DNA of 64,000 bases from Streptomyces sp. NBC_00078 (GCF_026343335.1 NZ_JAPELX010000001.1:8742001-8806000), one strand, 5' to 3'; positions 15,740 to 24,410 are shown, counted from the stretch's first letter. The notes: a model not told the origin generated them from the sequence alone. Numbers and translations: made by a program.

Positions 15740-16423
15740 TCACTTGGTGTAGTTGTAGACCGTCGCCCGGGACACACCCAGCAGATTGGCTATGGCCTGC
15801 GCGGCATCACGAGAGTCGAAGAAACCGTCCTGGTGCAGCTGCTGCACCAGTTCCTTCTTGTCCTTGCGGCTCAGCGAGCGCGGAGTGCCGGCGCGTTCCG
15901 CGGCCAGGGCCTCGATGGTCCGGCGCAGCTCGCGAGCATTGCGGTCGCGCAGGCTCTCCAAGGGCCGGTCACGGTCCTCGGGGTCGGTGGCGACCAGATT
16001 CGACAGCGCCAGGGTGACCGGGGAGAGCACGGACACATCGAGGTTCAGGCACAGTGCCGCGATGTAGTCGCCGGCGGCGTTCTTGATGCCGATCGACGTG
16101 CTCTTGGCCGGGCGCCCGTCAGGGAACTGGTTGGGGTAGTTCTGGATGACGCTGGGGTACGCCGGGTCGGCGATACGAGCCAGGCCCAACTCGGTCGCGG
16201 AGTCCCCTACCTGACGTCCCGAGAGGTTGTTCTCAATGGCTCTGATCGCGTGCTGCGGGTCGCGCAAATCGTGCAGGACCACCTCGCACAACCCGGGGAA
16301 CATCCGCCCCAGCGCAACGGCGATCGTCTCGGCCTCCCGGATGAGGTGCTCATCCTCCGCCGCAGGGCCAAGTCCGTCGGCCACGGCACGCCGACCTTGT
16401 TGCTCATTAGCGACGTGATCCAT
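15740..16423 (-). CDS. YheO/DauR-like transcriptional regulator (PAS + HTH)
   Basis: The 227-residue protein has an N-terminal YheO-like PAS domain, with LCEVVLHDLRDPQHAIRAIEN, SGRQVGDSAT and KSTSIGIKNAAGDYIAALCLN around residues 45-130. The C-terminal helix-turn-helix reads LVQQLHQDGFFDSRDAAQAI then LLGVSRATVYNYTK. Members such as DauR control amino-acid catabolic genes placed next to them. Here the likely target is the dehydratase gene just downstream on the same strand. The product ends only two residues after the recognition helix, which is normal for the family. Confidence 0.9.
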   Translation of the reverse strand: MDHVANEQQGRRAVADGLGPAAEDEHLIREAETIAVALGRMFPGLCEVVLHDLRDPQHAIRAIENNLSGRQVGDSATELGLARIADPAYPSVIQNYPNQFPDGRPAKSTSIGIKNAAGDYIAALCLNLDVSVLSPVTLALSNLVATDPEDRDRPLESLRDRNARELRRTIEALAAERAGTPRSLSRKDKKELVQQLHQDGFFDSRDAAQAIANLLGVSRATVYNYTK

Positions 16424-16934
16424 AAATCCTCTTCTGTCGACTGCGGATACGGGGCGTGTGCGGCTCCGCTCCCGAAGCGCCAGCAGGTGGGCCAGGTGGT
16501 TCCCGTCGGCGCATCTCCTGAGCCACGGTACCTCGACTTGTCATATTCATCTAGATCTGTAATCAGCGTCTAAAGACTGTGTTGAGGATGCGAGGATCGA
16601 CTACTGACGATGCGAGGATCGACTACTGGAGCAACTCGGGCGACTCGGAGGGAGCCAGAGAAATCAGCTACCTACTGGCCGCCGCCGTCGACCGCTCAGA
16701 CGCCGAACGAGAAGTGGCGCGCGACAGACTTTGGCGCCCCAGCCTCGCGCGTACGAGACTTCCACCCTGGCTTCACGGCGGCAGGGACCTGGTGGGACCT
16801 GGTCGTGCTCAACTCCCGCAACAGTGGCACGCGAACCAATGCCCCAACGCGGTCGACCTGCTTGCCTCCTTGATCGTGAGGGGAAGAGACTGGGGTTTTG
16901 AGATTTCGGCGGCGGGCGGCGGGGGAGACGAGCG
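16424..16934. other. 511 bp intergenic region with a 22-bp direct repeat
   Basis: The region holds the presumed promoter of the YheO-type regulator on the left and a duplicated 20-mer at 16587-16628. AT-richer patches (TTGTCATATTCATCTAGATC near 16540) stand out. No ORF on either strand has coding character. Confidence 0.5.
16587..16628. repeat. Tandem direct repeat, 20-mer x2 with 22-bp period
   Basis: GATGCGAGGATCGACTACTG occurs exactly at 16587-16606 and again at 16609-16628, separated by AC. It could be a replication slip or a pair of regulator sites on one face of the helix (about two turns apart). Confidence 0.85.
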
Positions 16935-17690
16935 GTGACCACGGTGAGGACAAGCGATGCCCCTGAGGCGGATGGAGCCATGCCGTCCCCGCCGAGGGCC
17001 AGCCGGAACCGGCTGGTGGGTGCGCTGCTGGTGTTGTCGTCCCTGGCCGCCGCGCTGGCCTGTTATTTCGTTTTCGCCGCCTGGCTGCCCAAGGACCGCG
17101 CCCTCTACCGGGCGTACACGGCGGCCGAGGCGTGCGCAGCCCGCACGGTGATACCGAGGTCGGAGGACTGCCTGCGGCAGCTCACCTTCACTGTCGAAGG
17201 CACCCGGAATTCCACCAAGAACATGCGGGCGACGCTGCTCGGCCCCGCGCCGTTTGCGAGGGTGGTCGTGCCGTTCGGGGACTCGGGGCCGGTGCTGAGT
17301 GGGCTTCAGCGAGGGGAGCGGGTCACCGGCACTGTCTGGCGTGGCGTCGTAGTAGTGGTTGCCGAGGGTGACGTCCGTCAGAATTCCTCCGACGCACCGC
17401 GCGACGAACCCCAAATGACCGCCGCTCTCGGCACGTTCGCCGGGCTGCTGGCTGCGTTGACCCTCGCGTTCGGCGCAGTGCGCTTGGCCAGGCCCCGCGA
17501 TCCCGGCGTCTTCAGCTGGCGCCCGTATGGCAAGTGGCTGCTCATCGTTGCGGGTGCCTCCTGCGCCGGCGTGGGCCTGTGCACCGTGTGGACGGGCCTG
17601 CCGTGGTTGCTCGTGCCCACGATCTGCGGGGTGGTCGTCGCAGGTACGGCGTGGTTCCTCTACCGAGATCTCGCTTCCCTGGACCACTGA
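16935..17690 (+). CDS. Hypothetical integral membrane protein
   Basis: GTG 16935 follows GGGGGAGACGAGCG. Of 251 residues, a charged N-terminus (about 30 aa) is followed by a membrane helix LVGALLVLSSLAAALACYFV, an extracytoplasmic domain of about 110 residues with two cysteines (EACAARTVIPRSEDCLRQL), then three further helices near 160-180, 200-222 and 225-245, ending YRDLASLDH. I do not recognise a family beyond the general pattern of actinobacterial membrane proteins of unknown function. It is monocistronic as far as visible. Confidence 0.75.
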   Translation: MTTVRTSDAPEADGAMPSPPRASRNRLVGALLVLSSLAAALACYFVFAAWLPKDRALYRAYTAAEACAARTVIPRSEDCLRQLTFTVEGTRNSTKNMRATLLGPAPFARVVVPFGDSGPVLSGLQRGERVTGTVWRGVVVVVAEGDVRQNSSDAPRDEPQMTAALGTFAGLLAALTLAFGAVRLARPRDPGVFSWRPYGKWLLIVAGASCAGVGLCTVWTGLPWLLVPTICGVVVAGTAWFLYRDLASLDH

Positions 17691-17941
17691 CCCTTTCAAG
17701 GCTGCGTGGCGAGCCCAAAAGCAGCCGGGCGTTGTGCTGTTGTCGCTGCCAATGAGATCAAGTAGTGTCCCCGGCGTGAACACCGGACCGGCGCTACGCC
17801 ACACACGGATTGGCTACCCGGTGGTGGGCTGATCGCAGAGCGGGTGCGTGGAAGGCACCCTCTCGATTCGGCACGCGGACCTCCCAGTGCTCGTACACCA
17901 CGAGTCCTCTTTCCGTGTCGAGCAACAGCGAGGTCAGCTAT

Positions 17942-18316
17942 ATGGCAGTCACGTTCAACCACACCATCATCGCCTCCAAGGATCGCAACCATTCGGTTCG
18001 GTTCTTCCGCGAGTTGTTGGAACTTCCGGAAGCGCCGTCATGGGGCCCGTTCACCAACATCCAGCTGTCCGACGGGGTGTTGCTTCAGTTCGCTGAGCCT
18101 CCGGTGGAAATCCAGATGCAGCACTATGCGTTCCTGATCGACGACGAACTGTTCGATCGGGCTTACGGACGGCTGTGTGATCGCGGCATCGAGCACTGGG
18201 CCGATCCGCAGATGCGGCGCTCAGGCGAGATCAACAATGAGCACGGTGGTCGAGGGGTGTACTTCAAGGACCCCTCCGGTCACGCGATTGAGCTGATCAC
18301 CCGGCCGTATTCGTAA
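17942..18316 (+). CDS. VOC (glyoxalase/bleomycin-resistance) family protein
   Basis: ATG 17942 gives MAVTFNHTIIASKDRNHSVR and a 124-residue single-copy VOC fold: the first beta-alpha unit with FFRELLELPEAPSWGPFTNI, QMQHYAFLIDDELFDRAYGR, and the final HGGRGVYFKDPSGHAIELIT, in which His and Glu are usual metal ligands. Upstream in-frame codons are unlike the family and are excluded. VOC proteins are metal-dependent lyases, dioxygenases or antibiotic-binding proteins; the specific activity is not evident. A strong hairpin 15 bp downstream ends the transcript. Confidence 0.88.
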   Translation: MAVTFNHTIIASKDRNHSVRFFRELLELPEAPSWGPFTNIQLSDGVLLQFAEPPVEIQMQHYAFLIDDELFDRAYGRLCDRGIEHWADPQMRRSGEINNEHGGRGVYFKDPSGHAIELITRPYS

Positions 18317-18330
18317 ACCGGGAGAGCGCT

Positions 18331-18361
18331 TGGTCGGGCACAGGAAAAACGTGCCCGACCA
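18331..18361. terminator. Strong hairpin terminator after the VOC gene
   Basis: TGGTCGGGCAC (18331-18341) and its exact complement GTGCCCGACCA (18351-18361) enclose a 9-nt A-rich loop. There is no U-tract, as is common in Streptomyces. Its position suits the plus-strand VOC gene and it may also stop the converging minus-strand DUF899 transcript. Confidence 0.85.
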
Positions 18362-18469
18362 GGGCAACCGACTGCTGCTACCCCAGGGCACTGCGATGAC
18401 CGTCAGGGAAGGCCGCGGCGGCGGGCATCGGCCACGCGAATGCGGCGACATACCTGCGACGACGGCGCG

Positions 18470-19252
18470 TCAGTGGTGGTGGCCCTTCCGGCCGAGGGTG
18501 TCCACGGGGGTCGCGCCGGGGCGGGTCCACTGCGGCACGGGGCGGCTGGTCGGGCCCCAGGTGGCGTTCCCTTCCGCGTCCGATCGCCAGGACCAGCACG
18601 CGTCGCGCCCCTCGGGCCAGCCCTCGGGGTTGCCCTCCCATGCCTCACCGCGGCCGTAGGGCGTCAAGTCGAGCAGGCCGAGGGACCCGTTGACCCGCTC
18701 GTTGCCACGGCCGGTTGTGGAGTAGGTGAGGAACACGCGGTCGCCGTCGCGCAGGAAGCAGGTGATGGATCCCATGCTGTCGCCGACCGGGGCGTCCAGG
18801 TCGCGTACCGAGTACCAGGGCTGCGTGTAGCCCATGAACTCGACGTAGGAGGCCACCTCGTTCGGGCGGCCCGAGGTCAGGACGGCGAACGAGACGTCGC
18901 GGGCGTCGAGGTAGACGGCGTCCTTCAGGTGCCAGGCAGTGGTGGTGCAGCCTTCGCACTGCCCCTGGTGCGGCGCGCCGTCGTACCACATGTGCTTGTA
19001 GACCACGAGCTCATCGCGGCCCTGGAAGAGATCGAGGAACGGGACCGGGCCATCGGGTCCGACGACCTCGACCGCCCCGTCGAACTCCACCATCGGCAGC
19101 CTGCGGCGGGCGGCGGCGATGGCGTCGCCCTCGCGGGTGTGGGCCTTCTCTCGGGCCAGCAGCTCGTCGCGGGCGGTCTGCCAGGTGGCCAGGTCGACCA
19201 CGGACGGGCGGCCGGGCAGCGTGGGGGTCGGGTCCTCCGGCGCGGGAGTCAT
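18470..19252 (-). CDS. DUF899 family thioredoxin-like protein
   Basis: ATG 19252 is preceded by GGAGGACACC; codons further upstream are not conserved. The 260-residue product has the DUF899 pattern: ARDELLAREKAHTREGDAIA then RRRLPMV, the thioredoxin-fold strand LFQGRDELVVYKHMW, GQCEGCTTTAWHL where the CxxC sits, and HTL-free C-terminal blocks RVFLTYSTTGRGNE and LGLLDLTPYGRGE. Such proteins are distant thioredoxin relatives of uncertain function, often annotated near redox or detoxification genes. It ends in a His-rich tail (KGHHH), which is unusual but short. Confidence 0.85.
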   Translation of the reverse strand: MTPAPEDPTPTLPGRPSVVDLATWQTARDELLAREKAHTREGDAIAAARRRLPMVEFDGAVEVVGPDGPVPFLDLFQGRDELVVYKHMWYDGAPHQGQCEGCTTTAWHLKDAVYLDARDVSFAVLTSGRPNEVASYVEFMGYTQPWYSVRDLDAPVGDSMGSITCFLRDGDRVFLTYSTTGRGNERVNGSLGLLDLTPYGRGEAWEGNPEGWPEGRDACWSWRSDAEGNATWGPTSRPVPQWTRPGATPVDTLGRKGHHH

Positions 19253-19344
19253 GGTGTCCTCCGTGGTGTCGCGTGTCTGGTGCTGGGCAGCGGCGTACGC
19301 CGTTCTGCGACGGTCACAGATCAGACCCGTGTTTCGGCCGGAAC

Positions 19345-19656
19345 TCATCGCGGCCGGTGCGCCTCGTCCGATTCGAAAGCATCGAGCCTGACCCACCACA
19401 CGCGGCGCTCCCGTTCGGCCTCCCGCCGCCGGGCCATCCGGCGCAGACCGGCCTGCACGACATCTGGGGGGACCAGCGCCGAGCGGTCGGCGGGCGTGAC
19501 GTCGAAATCCAGTGTGACCACCCGCGCGGGCCGCGGTCCGTAGCGGTACGCCTCCTCGTACCCGACGTTGAACCGGACGGTGCCGAAGAGGATGTAGAAG
19601 CCTTCGTCGTGTCGGGCATGGCGGTGCTGCGGCGGTCCCTGGATGCGCGGGGCCAC
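19345..19656 (-). CDS. Small hypothetical protein
   Basis: The minus-strand frame ending at TGA 19347-19345 contains EGFYILFGTVRFNVGYEEAY, RYGPRPARVVTLDFDVTPAD and MARRREAERERRVWWVRLD, whose composition looks coded. GTG 19656 would give 103 residues; the longer frame to 19866 does not look coding in its first part. No family is recognised. The 92 bp to the DUF899 start suggest it could be co-transcribed with that gene. Start choice is uncertain. Confidence 0.4.
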   Translation of the reverse strand: MAPRIQGPPQHRHARHDEGFYILFGTVRFNVGYEEAYRYGPRPARVVTLDFDVTPADRSALVPPDVVQAGLRRMARRREAERERRVWWVRLDAFESDEAHRPR

Positions 19657-19907
19657 GCTCGGTAAACGAGTGCAGGCTTTTTTCCGCGGACTCGGCACCA
19701 GAAAAAGGAGCGGACTACCGCCGGCCTGTCCCGTAGCCTTTCCATGCGCATTGTTGTGAGACGAGCACCCTCGTGGTGCGGCCGGCTGGGTCGCGATACC
19801 CGCGAGGCGGCCCCCATGAAGCCGGAGCCCGAGGATGGTGCCGGTGCCCGGCACACCGCCGGGCATGACAAGCTGTGGTTTCCACCGCCCGATCCCAGGA
19901 GGTCACC

Positions 19908-20150
19908 ATGACCGAAGAGGCTGCATCCCCAGAAGGTTCGGAGCCGGCTGACCCCGAGACGTCCGCTCTCGCGCCCGACAGCGATGGCCAGTACGACCTG
20001 AAGCGCAAGTTTCGCGAGGCCTTGGCGCGCAAGAAGGGCGTGCAGACGGACGGTGCCGATCTTTCTGCCAGCCCCGGTGCCTCGAAGGTGCGTGGGGCGC
20101 ACGGCCCCGCGGCGAGCCAGCGGTCGTTCAAGCGCAAGAGCGGCGGCTGA
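19908..20150 (+). CDS. DUF5302 family small protein
   Basis: ATG 19908 follows a perfect AGGAGGT with 5-nt spacing. The 80-residue acidic-then-basic protein reads MTEEAASPEGSEPADPE, then DLKRKFREALARKKG and ends SKVRGAHGPAASQRSFKRKS, which is the DUF5302 signature common in Streptomyces. The family has no established function; the basic ends suggest nucleic-acid contact, which is only inference. It is transcribed away from the DUF899 gene and terminated by a hairpin 56 bp downstream. Confidence 0.85.
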   Translation: MTEEAASPEGSEPADPETSALAPDSDGQYDLKRKFREALARKKGVQTDGADLSASPGASKVRGAHGPAASQRSFKRKSGG

Positions 20151-20205
20151 GCCGGCGGCCTTCGAGAGCTGACCGCGCGGCACCACCCCCTGGCGCCACT
20201 GAATT

Positions 20206-20239
20206 CGCACGCCCTGTGGCCGAGGCCCCAGGGCGTGCG
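20206..20239. terminator. Hairpin terminator after the DUF5302 gene
   Basis: CGCACGCCCTG (20206-20216) and CAGGGCGTGCG (20229-20239) form an 11-bp perfect stem around a 12-nt loop. No U-tract is present. Confidence 0.8.
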
Positions 20240-20886
20240 CGCGATCTGCTTGCCGGCTGCTGGTGAGGTCGTGGCCGGGGTGTTGCGCCTATAAGGGGGC
20301 CCAGTTGGGGCGGGCGCGGGTGGGTTGGACGGTGGTGTGGTCGGGCCGGGACGAGGGGCCTGTGACTCAGGCAGCGTTTGCGACGACGCTCTCACCCTCG
20401 TGATGCCGACCGGGCGACATTTCACGGGTTGAGGTAGCTCGATCCCTGTGAGGAACTGCGGACAGTCGTCGTGCTCGCTCAGCTGGTCTGCGCGACGCCC
20501 GAGCGACCGACCAGTCGTCCGAGTGGAGCCGTTCCCATTCCGTCGTACGGCGTCAGGGACGCGGCGCTAAGTATCCGGGCCCGGGGCCGCCGGCGTTCGC
20601 GGCCGTGTGGTCGGCAGTGCCGAGGCCGTAGTGCATCGACGCCGAGGTCGCTGTGATCCAACTGCCTTGACCACACTCCTGATTGTCGTGCGCACATCTC
20701 GCCATGCCCTTGGGTCGATCTCCACTCAAGTTGGTGCCGGTGCCGGTGCCGGCACCGGTGTGCGGTGTCGGACATCTGTCAGGGGCCGTCGGATCGATGT
20801 CGGCGGCTTGTCGGCGGGGCCTGGTCTCCTTTCCAAAGAACCTGCGGGTACTCAGCCGGCAGGCGTGCGACTGGTAAGGGATCACC
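20240..20886. other. About 650 bp without a convincing gene
   Basis: After the terminator there is no ORF with coding character on either strand. A GGTGCC hexanucleotide microrepeat lies at 20731-20755. The last 30 bp carry the AAGGGATCACC ribosome site of the following FAD enzyme. A regulator gene that often accompanies TetX-like enzymes is not present here. Confidence 0.5.
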
Positions 20887-22020
20887 ATGACCACTGACGT
20901 CACGATCATCGGCGCCGGACTCGGCGGCCTCACGCTCGCCCGCGTCCTGCACACCCACGGAATCCCGGTCACGGTCTACGAAGCCGAGTCCTCATCGTCG
21001 GCTCGCGCGCAGGGCGGGATGCTCGACATCCACGACCACAGCGGCCAAGTTGCTCTGCGGGCGGCAGGTTTGATCGACCAGTTCCGCAGCCTCATCCTGG
21101 ATGGCCGCGAGGCGACACGCGTCGTCGCCTGGGACGGGACCGTACTGTTCGACGAACCCGACGACGGCACCGGCGGACGTCCCGAGGTGCAGCGCGGCCA
21201 GTTGCGACAGCTCCTGCTCGACTCGCTCCCGGACGGCACCGTCCACTGGGGCTGCAAGGTCAGCAGTACCGCTGCCCTCGGCGAGGGCCGCTACGAGGTG
21301 ACCTTCGTCGACGGCAGCACCGTCGTCACGAGCCTGCTGGTCGGCGCGGACGGCGCGTGGTCACGGGTGAGGCCGCTGCTCTCCACCGCCACACCCGAGT
21401 ACGCCGGCCGGTCGTTCGTCGAGACCTATCTGTTCGACGGCGACGCCCGGCACCCGGCCGCCGCGAAAGCGGTCGGTGGTGGGGCGCTGTTCGCACTCGC
21501 GCCGGGTAAAGGGATCCAGGCTCATCGAGAGAGCGGCGGCACCCTTCATACTTACGTGGCGCTGTCCAAGCCGCACGACTGGTTCGCCGCCATCGATTTC
21601 ACCGATGCCGCCGAGGCCACCGCACGGATCGTGCAGGAGTTCGATGGCTGGGCGCCGGAGCTCACCGCGCTGATCACCGAGAGTGACACCGCGCCGGTCC
21701 TGCGCCTCCTCAACACTCTGCCGACGGGGCACCGGTGGGACCGGGTGCCAGGAGTGACCCTGGTCGGCGACGCCGCCCACCTCGCGCCCCCGAACGGCGA
21801 AGGGGCGAACCTGGCGATGCTCGACGGTGCCGAACTCGGCCATGCCCTCGCCGCGCACCCCGATGACGTCGAGGCCGCGCTCACCGAGTACGAGCAGGCC
21901 ATGTTCCCCCGCAGCGCCGACTCCGCCACCGGCGGCGCCGAGCTCTATGAGCACATGTTCGGCGACAACGCACCCCACAGCATGATCAACATGTTCACCG
22001 GACACGAGCACACCTCATGA
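20887..22020 (+). CDS. TetX-like FAD-dependent monooxygenase
   Basis: The 377-residue flavoprotein has VTIIGAGLGGLTLARVL at the N-terminus (Rossmann GxGxxG), the TetX-type substrate-side motif RAQGGMLDIHDHSGQVALR, LVGADGAWSRVR (DG motif) and VTLVGDAAHLAPPNGEGANL (GD motif). The C-terminal helix that covers FAD in TetX is represented by YEQAMFPRSADSAT. The family hydroxylates tetracyclines and other aromatic polyketides or phenols using NADPH and oxygen. Whether this one inactivates an antibiotic or modifies an endogenous metabolite cannot be told. AAGGGATCACC precedes the ATG. No linked regulator or efflux gene is adjacent. Confidence 0.85.
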   Translation: MTTDVTIIGAGLGGLTLARVLHTHGIPVTVYEAESSSSARAQGGMLDIHDHSGQVALRAAGLIDQFRSLILDGREATRVVAWDGTVLFDEPDDGTGGRPEVQRGQLRQLLLDSLPDGTVHWGCKVSSTAALGEGRYEVTFVDGSTVVTSLLVGADGAWSRVRPLLSTATPEYAGRSFVETYLFDGDARHPAAAKAVGGGALFALAPGKGIQAHRESGGTLHTYVALSKPHDWFAAIDFTDAAEATARIVQEFDGWAPELTALITESDTAPVLRLLNTLPTGHRWDRVPGVTLVGDAAHLAPPNGEGANLAMLDGAELGHALAAHPDDVEAALTEYEQAMFPRSADSATGGAELYEHMFGDNAPHSMINMFTGHEHTS

Positions 22021-22264
22021 CCTTCTCAAGCCCTAACTGAGGCTCTCCTCCTCGGCCTCGCTCGATCCGCACCCGCTGGGCGCGTTCGCCCCGCCGACCG
22101 CGGAAGCCATCGACACCGTGCGTCGGCGGATGTCGACCGGAGGGCAGAGGCTCCCCCGCAAGATGGACGGCTCACCGTGGCCTTGCCGGAAGAGATCCTC
22201 TGCGCCAGCCGTACCAGCGGATCGTCCGCGAGGGTGAGTCGGGCTTGGTTCAAGGGGTACGCGC

Positions 22265-22308
22265 GGAAGGAATCCACAGCACAGGCGGAAGGTATCCACA
22301 GCACAGGC
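22265..22308. repeat. Tandem direct repeat, 22 bp x2
   Basis: GGAAGGAATCCACAGCACAGGC (first 20 bases quoted would suffice: GGAAGGAATCCACAGCACAG) at 22265-22286 is followed directly by a copy at 22287-22308 with one change (AATCC to TATCC). A third start, GGAAGGAAG, follows at 22312. The rest of 22021-22364 shows no supportable gene. Confidence 0.8.
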
Positions 22309-22364
22309 CGCGGAAGGAAGCCGCAGCAAAGACTCAGAGACTCAACGACAGGCAGGAGTACCTG

Positions 22365-22553
22365 ATGATCGCGCAACCCGAGAACGTCGCCTCGCAACCG
22401 GATCCGGAGCCCCGTCCCACCCCGCATCCCAAGCCCGCGCCGCCCGGCCCGGCGCCCACCCCCGCGCGTCCTCCGGCCCCAGCACCCGAACCCCCGGCTC
22501 CGGAACCGGCGCCGCCTGGCCCCGCCCCGACGACGGAACCGGCCCGCGACTGA
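22365..22553 (+). CDS. Small proline-rich protein
   Basis: ATG 22365 has GGCAGGAG 7 nt upstream. The 62-residue product begins MIAQPENVASQPDPEPRP and is then an almost pure Pro/Ala/Glu low-complexity chain, ending TTEPARD. It has no signal peptide or membrane segment. Low-complexity GC-rich frames can arise by chance, but the good ribosome site and natural start and stop support a real small gene. Function unknown; possibly a spacer-type or surface-interaction peptide. Confidence 0.45.
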   Translation: MIAQPENVASQPDPEPRPTPHPKPAPPGPAPTPARPPAPAPEPPAPEPAPPGPAPTTEPARD

Positions 22554-22776
22554 ACGCACCGCGTTCCGGCCTCGACCAGCAGCGCCCACGCCGCCGGGGC
22601 GATGGGGGGTGGTGCGTGCCTGCGCCGCCCCTCGGGGGCGGCCCGGGGACGACGCCCCCGTCGTCGGAGAAGCCCCCACGCGATCCGTCATCCGGCAGGG
22701 CGGCGAGCCGGATCCGAGCCGGACGCATCTCACGCGGCGGTCAACGCGGCGTTCCGTTGGCCGAGTTCGGGCGCTC

Positions 22777-23175
22777 TCAGTCGGTCACTGTGTCGCCGTG
22801 ACGATGAGCGACCCTCCACTCGCCTTCCTCGCGGCGGTACACCTGGGTGGCCCGCAACGTGTAAGTGCGCGGTTCTCCGCCGACGGAGGCAGACGTGTGC
22901 TCAAGGCCGGCCGTATAGGCCATGTCTCCCGACACGTCGTACGCCTGCAGTTCGAAAACGTACGACGTGCAGTCCGAGAAGCTCTTCTCAAGGGCGGCGA
23001 ACAGCTCGTCGATCTCTCGCCGGCCGTAGCCGTTGCGCCACGCCCCCAGGACGCTCACGGGCTCATTGCGTGACCAGAGCGCCCGCCGGGGGGCCGCGTC
23101 GCCGTTGTGCAGCGCGAGTTCCGCCTCGTACAGGGCGGTCTTGACCCACGCCAGGAAATCGTCGCGATCGGTCAT
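22777..23175 (-). CDS. SnoaL-like/NTF2-fold protein
   Basis: ATG 23175 (GAAGGC upstream) gives MTDRDDFLAWVKTALYEAEL, and the 132-residue protein continues LHNGDAAPRRALWSRNEPVS, VLGAWRNGYGRREIDELFAA, and YTLRATQVYRREEGEWRVAHRH. That is the alpha+beta cone of the SnoaL/DUF4440 group: a helical start, a pocket, and a final strand with WRVxHRHxD. Such proteins are polyketide cyclases, isomerases or hydrolases of small molecules, or are uncharacterised. Twelve additional in-frame residues upstream are unlikely to be used. Confidence 0.85.
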   Translation of the reverse strand: MTDRDDFLAWVKTALYEAELALHNGDAAPRRALWSRNEPVSVLGAWRNGYGRREIDELFAALEKSFSDCTSYVFELQAYDVSGDMAYTAGLEHTSASVGGEPRTYTLRATQVYRREEGEWRVAHRHGDTVTD

Positions 23176-23459
23176 GCCTTCATCATGCGCCTGTTGATTG
23201 GGGCCGCACACTCGTCAGCGTCGGCGCCAGGGCTGCGTGCCGCGTCGGGGTGGCTGTCGTGCCCGGTGCTCGACCTTTTCCTGCCCCACATGCGCGCAAT
23301 CGATTTGAGCGTGCCGGAGTGAGTCGGCTCAGCCGGTGAGAGCGATGTGGTGGATGCGGGAGGGAGGCGACGCCGCACTGCTCCGGAAGGTGCTCGTGGG
23401 TGATGGCGCCGGCCACCGCGCCGATCCGGCCGGCTGCGATGGTCGAGAACGGTTGTCCA

Positions 23460-24212
23460 TCACTGGTCCGTGCTTGCTTCGGTGACGTCGGCCGAGGCTG
23501 CTTCGGACTTGGTGTGGAGGACTTCGCGGGCCTGTTCGGCGGCGCGGGTGATGCTTTCGCTGATGAAGTCGAGAAAGCGCGCGATGTTCTCCAGGCGGGT
23601 GGCTGCAGGGGTGCGCGGGCCGAGGATAGCAACGCCCTGACGTGCGGTTTCGACGAGTTGGTCGTTGGCTCGGGCGCTGGCGATCGTCGCCTGGTAGAAG
23701 AGCTCGTCGTCGACGACGTAGCGGTCGCGGCGGCGCTCGTCGCGTTCTCGGCGCACCAGGCTCTGGCTCTCCAGGAAAGCGATCGATTTGGAGATGGACG
23801 CCGGGCTGACCTGGAGGCGCCGGGCGAGTTCGGACGCGGTGAGACTGCCCGCGTCGGTGGTGAACAGGCAGGTCAGGACGCGGGCCGCCATCTTGGGCAC
23901 TCCCGAAGCCATGAGCACGGTGGTGAGTGTCTCCTCGTACCGCGCCACGGCCTCGGCGTCGCGTCCGTGCGGCTGAGGGAGCGACCGCGCCTCTCGGGAG
24001 GAGGCGGGCCTGCGCCGGTGGGCGCGCTGTTCGGTGGCGCGGTGAGCCAGGTCGGCGCGGTAGGCGGTGGGGCCGCCGTTGCGCATCACCTCACGCGTGA
24101 TCGTCGAGGTCGGACGCTCCAGGCGTCGGGCGATTTCGGCGTAGGGGAGGCTGTCGGCCAGCCCTAGCGCGATCTGCTGGCGTTCCTGCTGGGTGAGCCT
24201 GCCTCCCGGCAT
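23460..24212 (-). CDS. GbsR/MarR-family regulator with extra N-terminal HTH
   Basis: The 250-residue regulator has two DNA-binding segments. Residues 4-45, RLTQQERQQIALGLADSLPY and AEIARRLERPTSTITREVMR, form an IS30/HTH_38-type helix-turn-helix. Residues about 85-165 are a GbsR/MarR winged helix: MASGVPKMAARVLTCLFTTD, LTASELARRLQVSPASISKS and FLESQSLVRRERDERRRDRY. A helical C-terminus follows. It is transcribed divergently from the DUF4097 gene over a 239-bp spacer containing repeated ATGCAACG/CATTGCAATG boxes, so autoregulation and control of that gene are likely. The double-HTH arrangement is known in Streptomyces but uncharacterised as far as I can recall. Confidence 0.85.
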   Translation of the reverse strand: MPGGRLTQQERQQIALGLADSLPYAEIARRLERPTSTITREVMRNGGPTAYRADLAHRATEQRAHRRRPASSREARSLPQPHGRDAEAVARYEETLTTVLMASGVPKMAARVLTCLFTTDAGSLTASELARRLQVSPASISKSIAFLESQSLVRRERDERRRDRYVVDDELFYQATIASARANDQLVETARQGVAILGPRTPAATRLENIARFLDFISESITRAAEQAREVLHTKSEAASADVTEASTDQ

Positions 24213-24281
24213 CGCGATCTCCCTCGGTGGTTGTTCGTGTGGCAGTCCCTGATTCCGCTCACGATAGCGTTCACCTCTCAG

Positions 24282-24410
24282 TCATTGCAATGATCGGTTC
24301 GGCTGACGTTGCGTTACTGGCTTAATCATTGCAACGTTTTGGTGCATTTGACCTGCATAAGTAGTCATCGAATGCAACGAAGTAGTTGCCATAAAATGGA
24401 ATGCAACGTA
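24282..24410. promoter_or_regulatory. Cluster of TTGCAA-type operator boxes between GbsR and DUF4097 genes
   Basis: Four related boxes occur in this AT-richer spacer: the perfect palindrome TCATTGCAATGA at 24282-24293, TCATTGCAACG at 24326-24336, GAATGCAACGAAG at 24370-24382 and GAATGCAACGTAG at 24399-24411; an inverted ACGTTGCG lies at 24307. Their shared ATTGCAA/ATGCAACG core and placement suggest binding sites of the adjacent GbsR-type repressor. The last one lies about 42 bp before the DUF4097 start, near the expected promoter. Confidence 0.6.

Noticed and set aside
20731..20755. GGTGCC hexanucleotide run as a functional repeat or CRISPR-like array
   Set aside because: A simple microsatellite of about 24 bp; no spacers or cas genes.
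22059..22260. Plus-strand text PPTAEAIDTVRRRMSTGGQRL as a gene fragment
   Set aside because: It looks protein-like over about 40 codons but lacks a start, a family match and clean boundaries; too weak to annotate.
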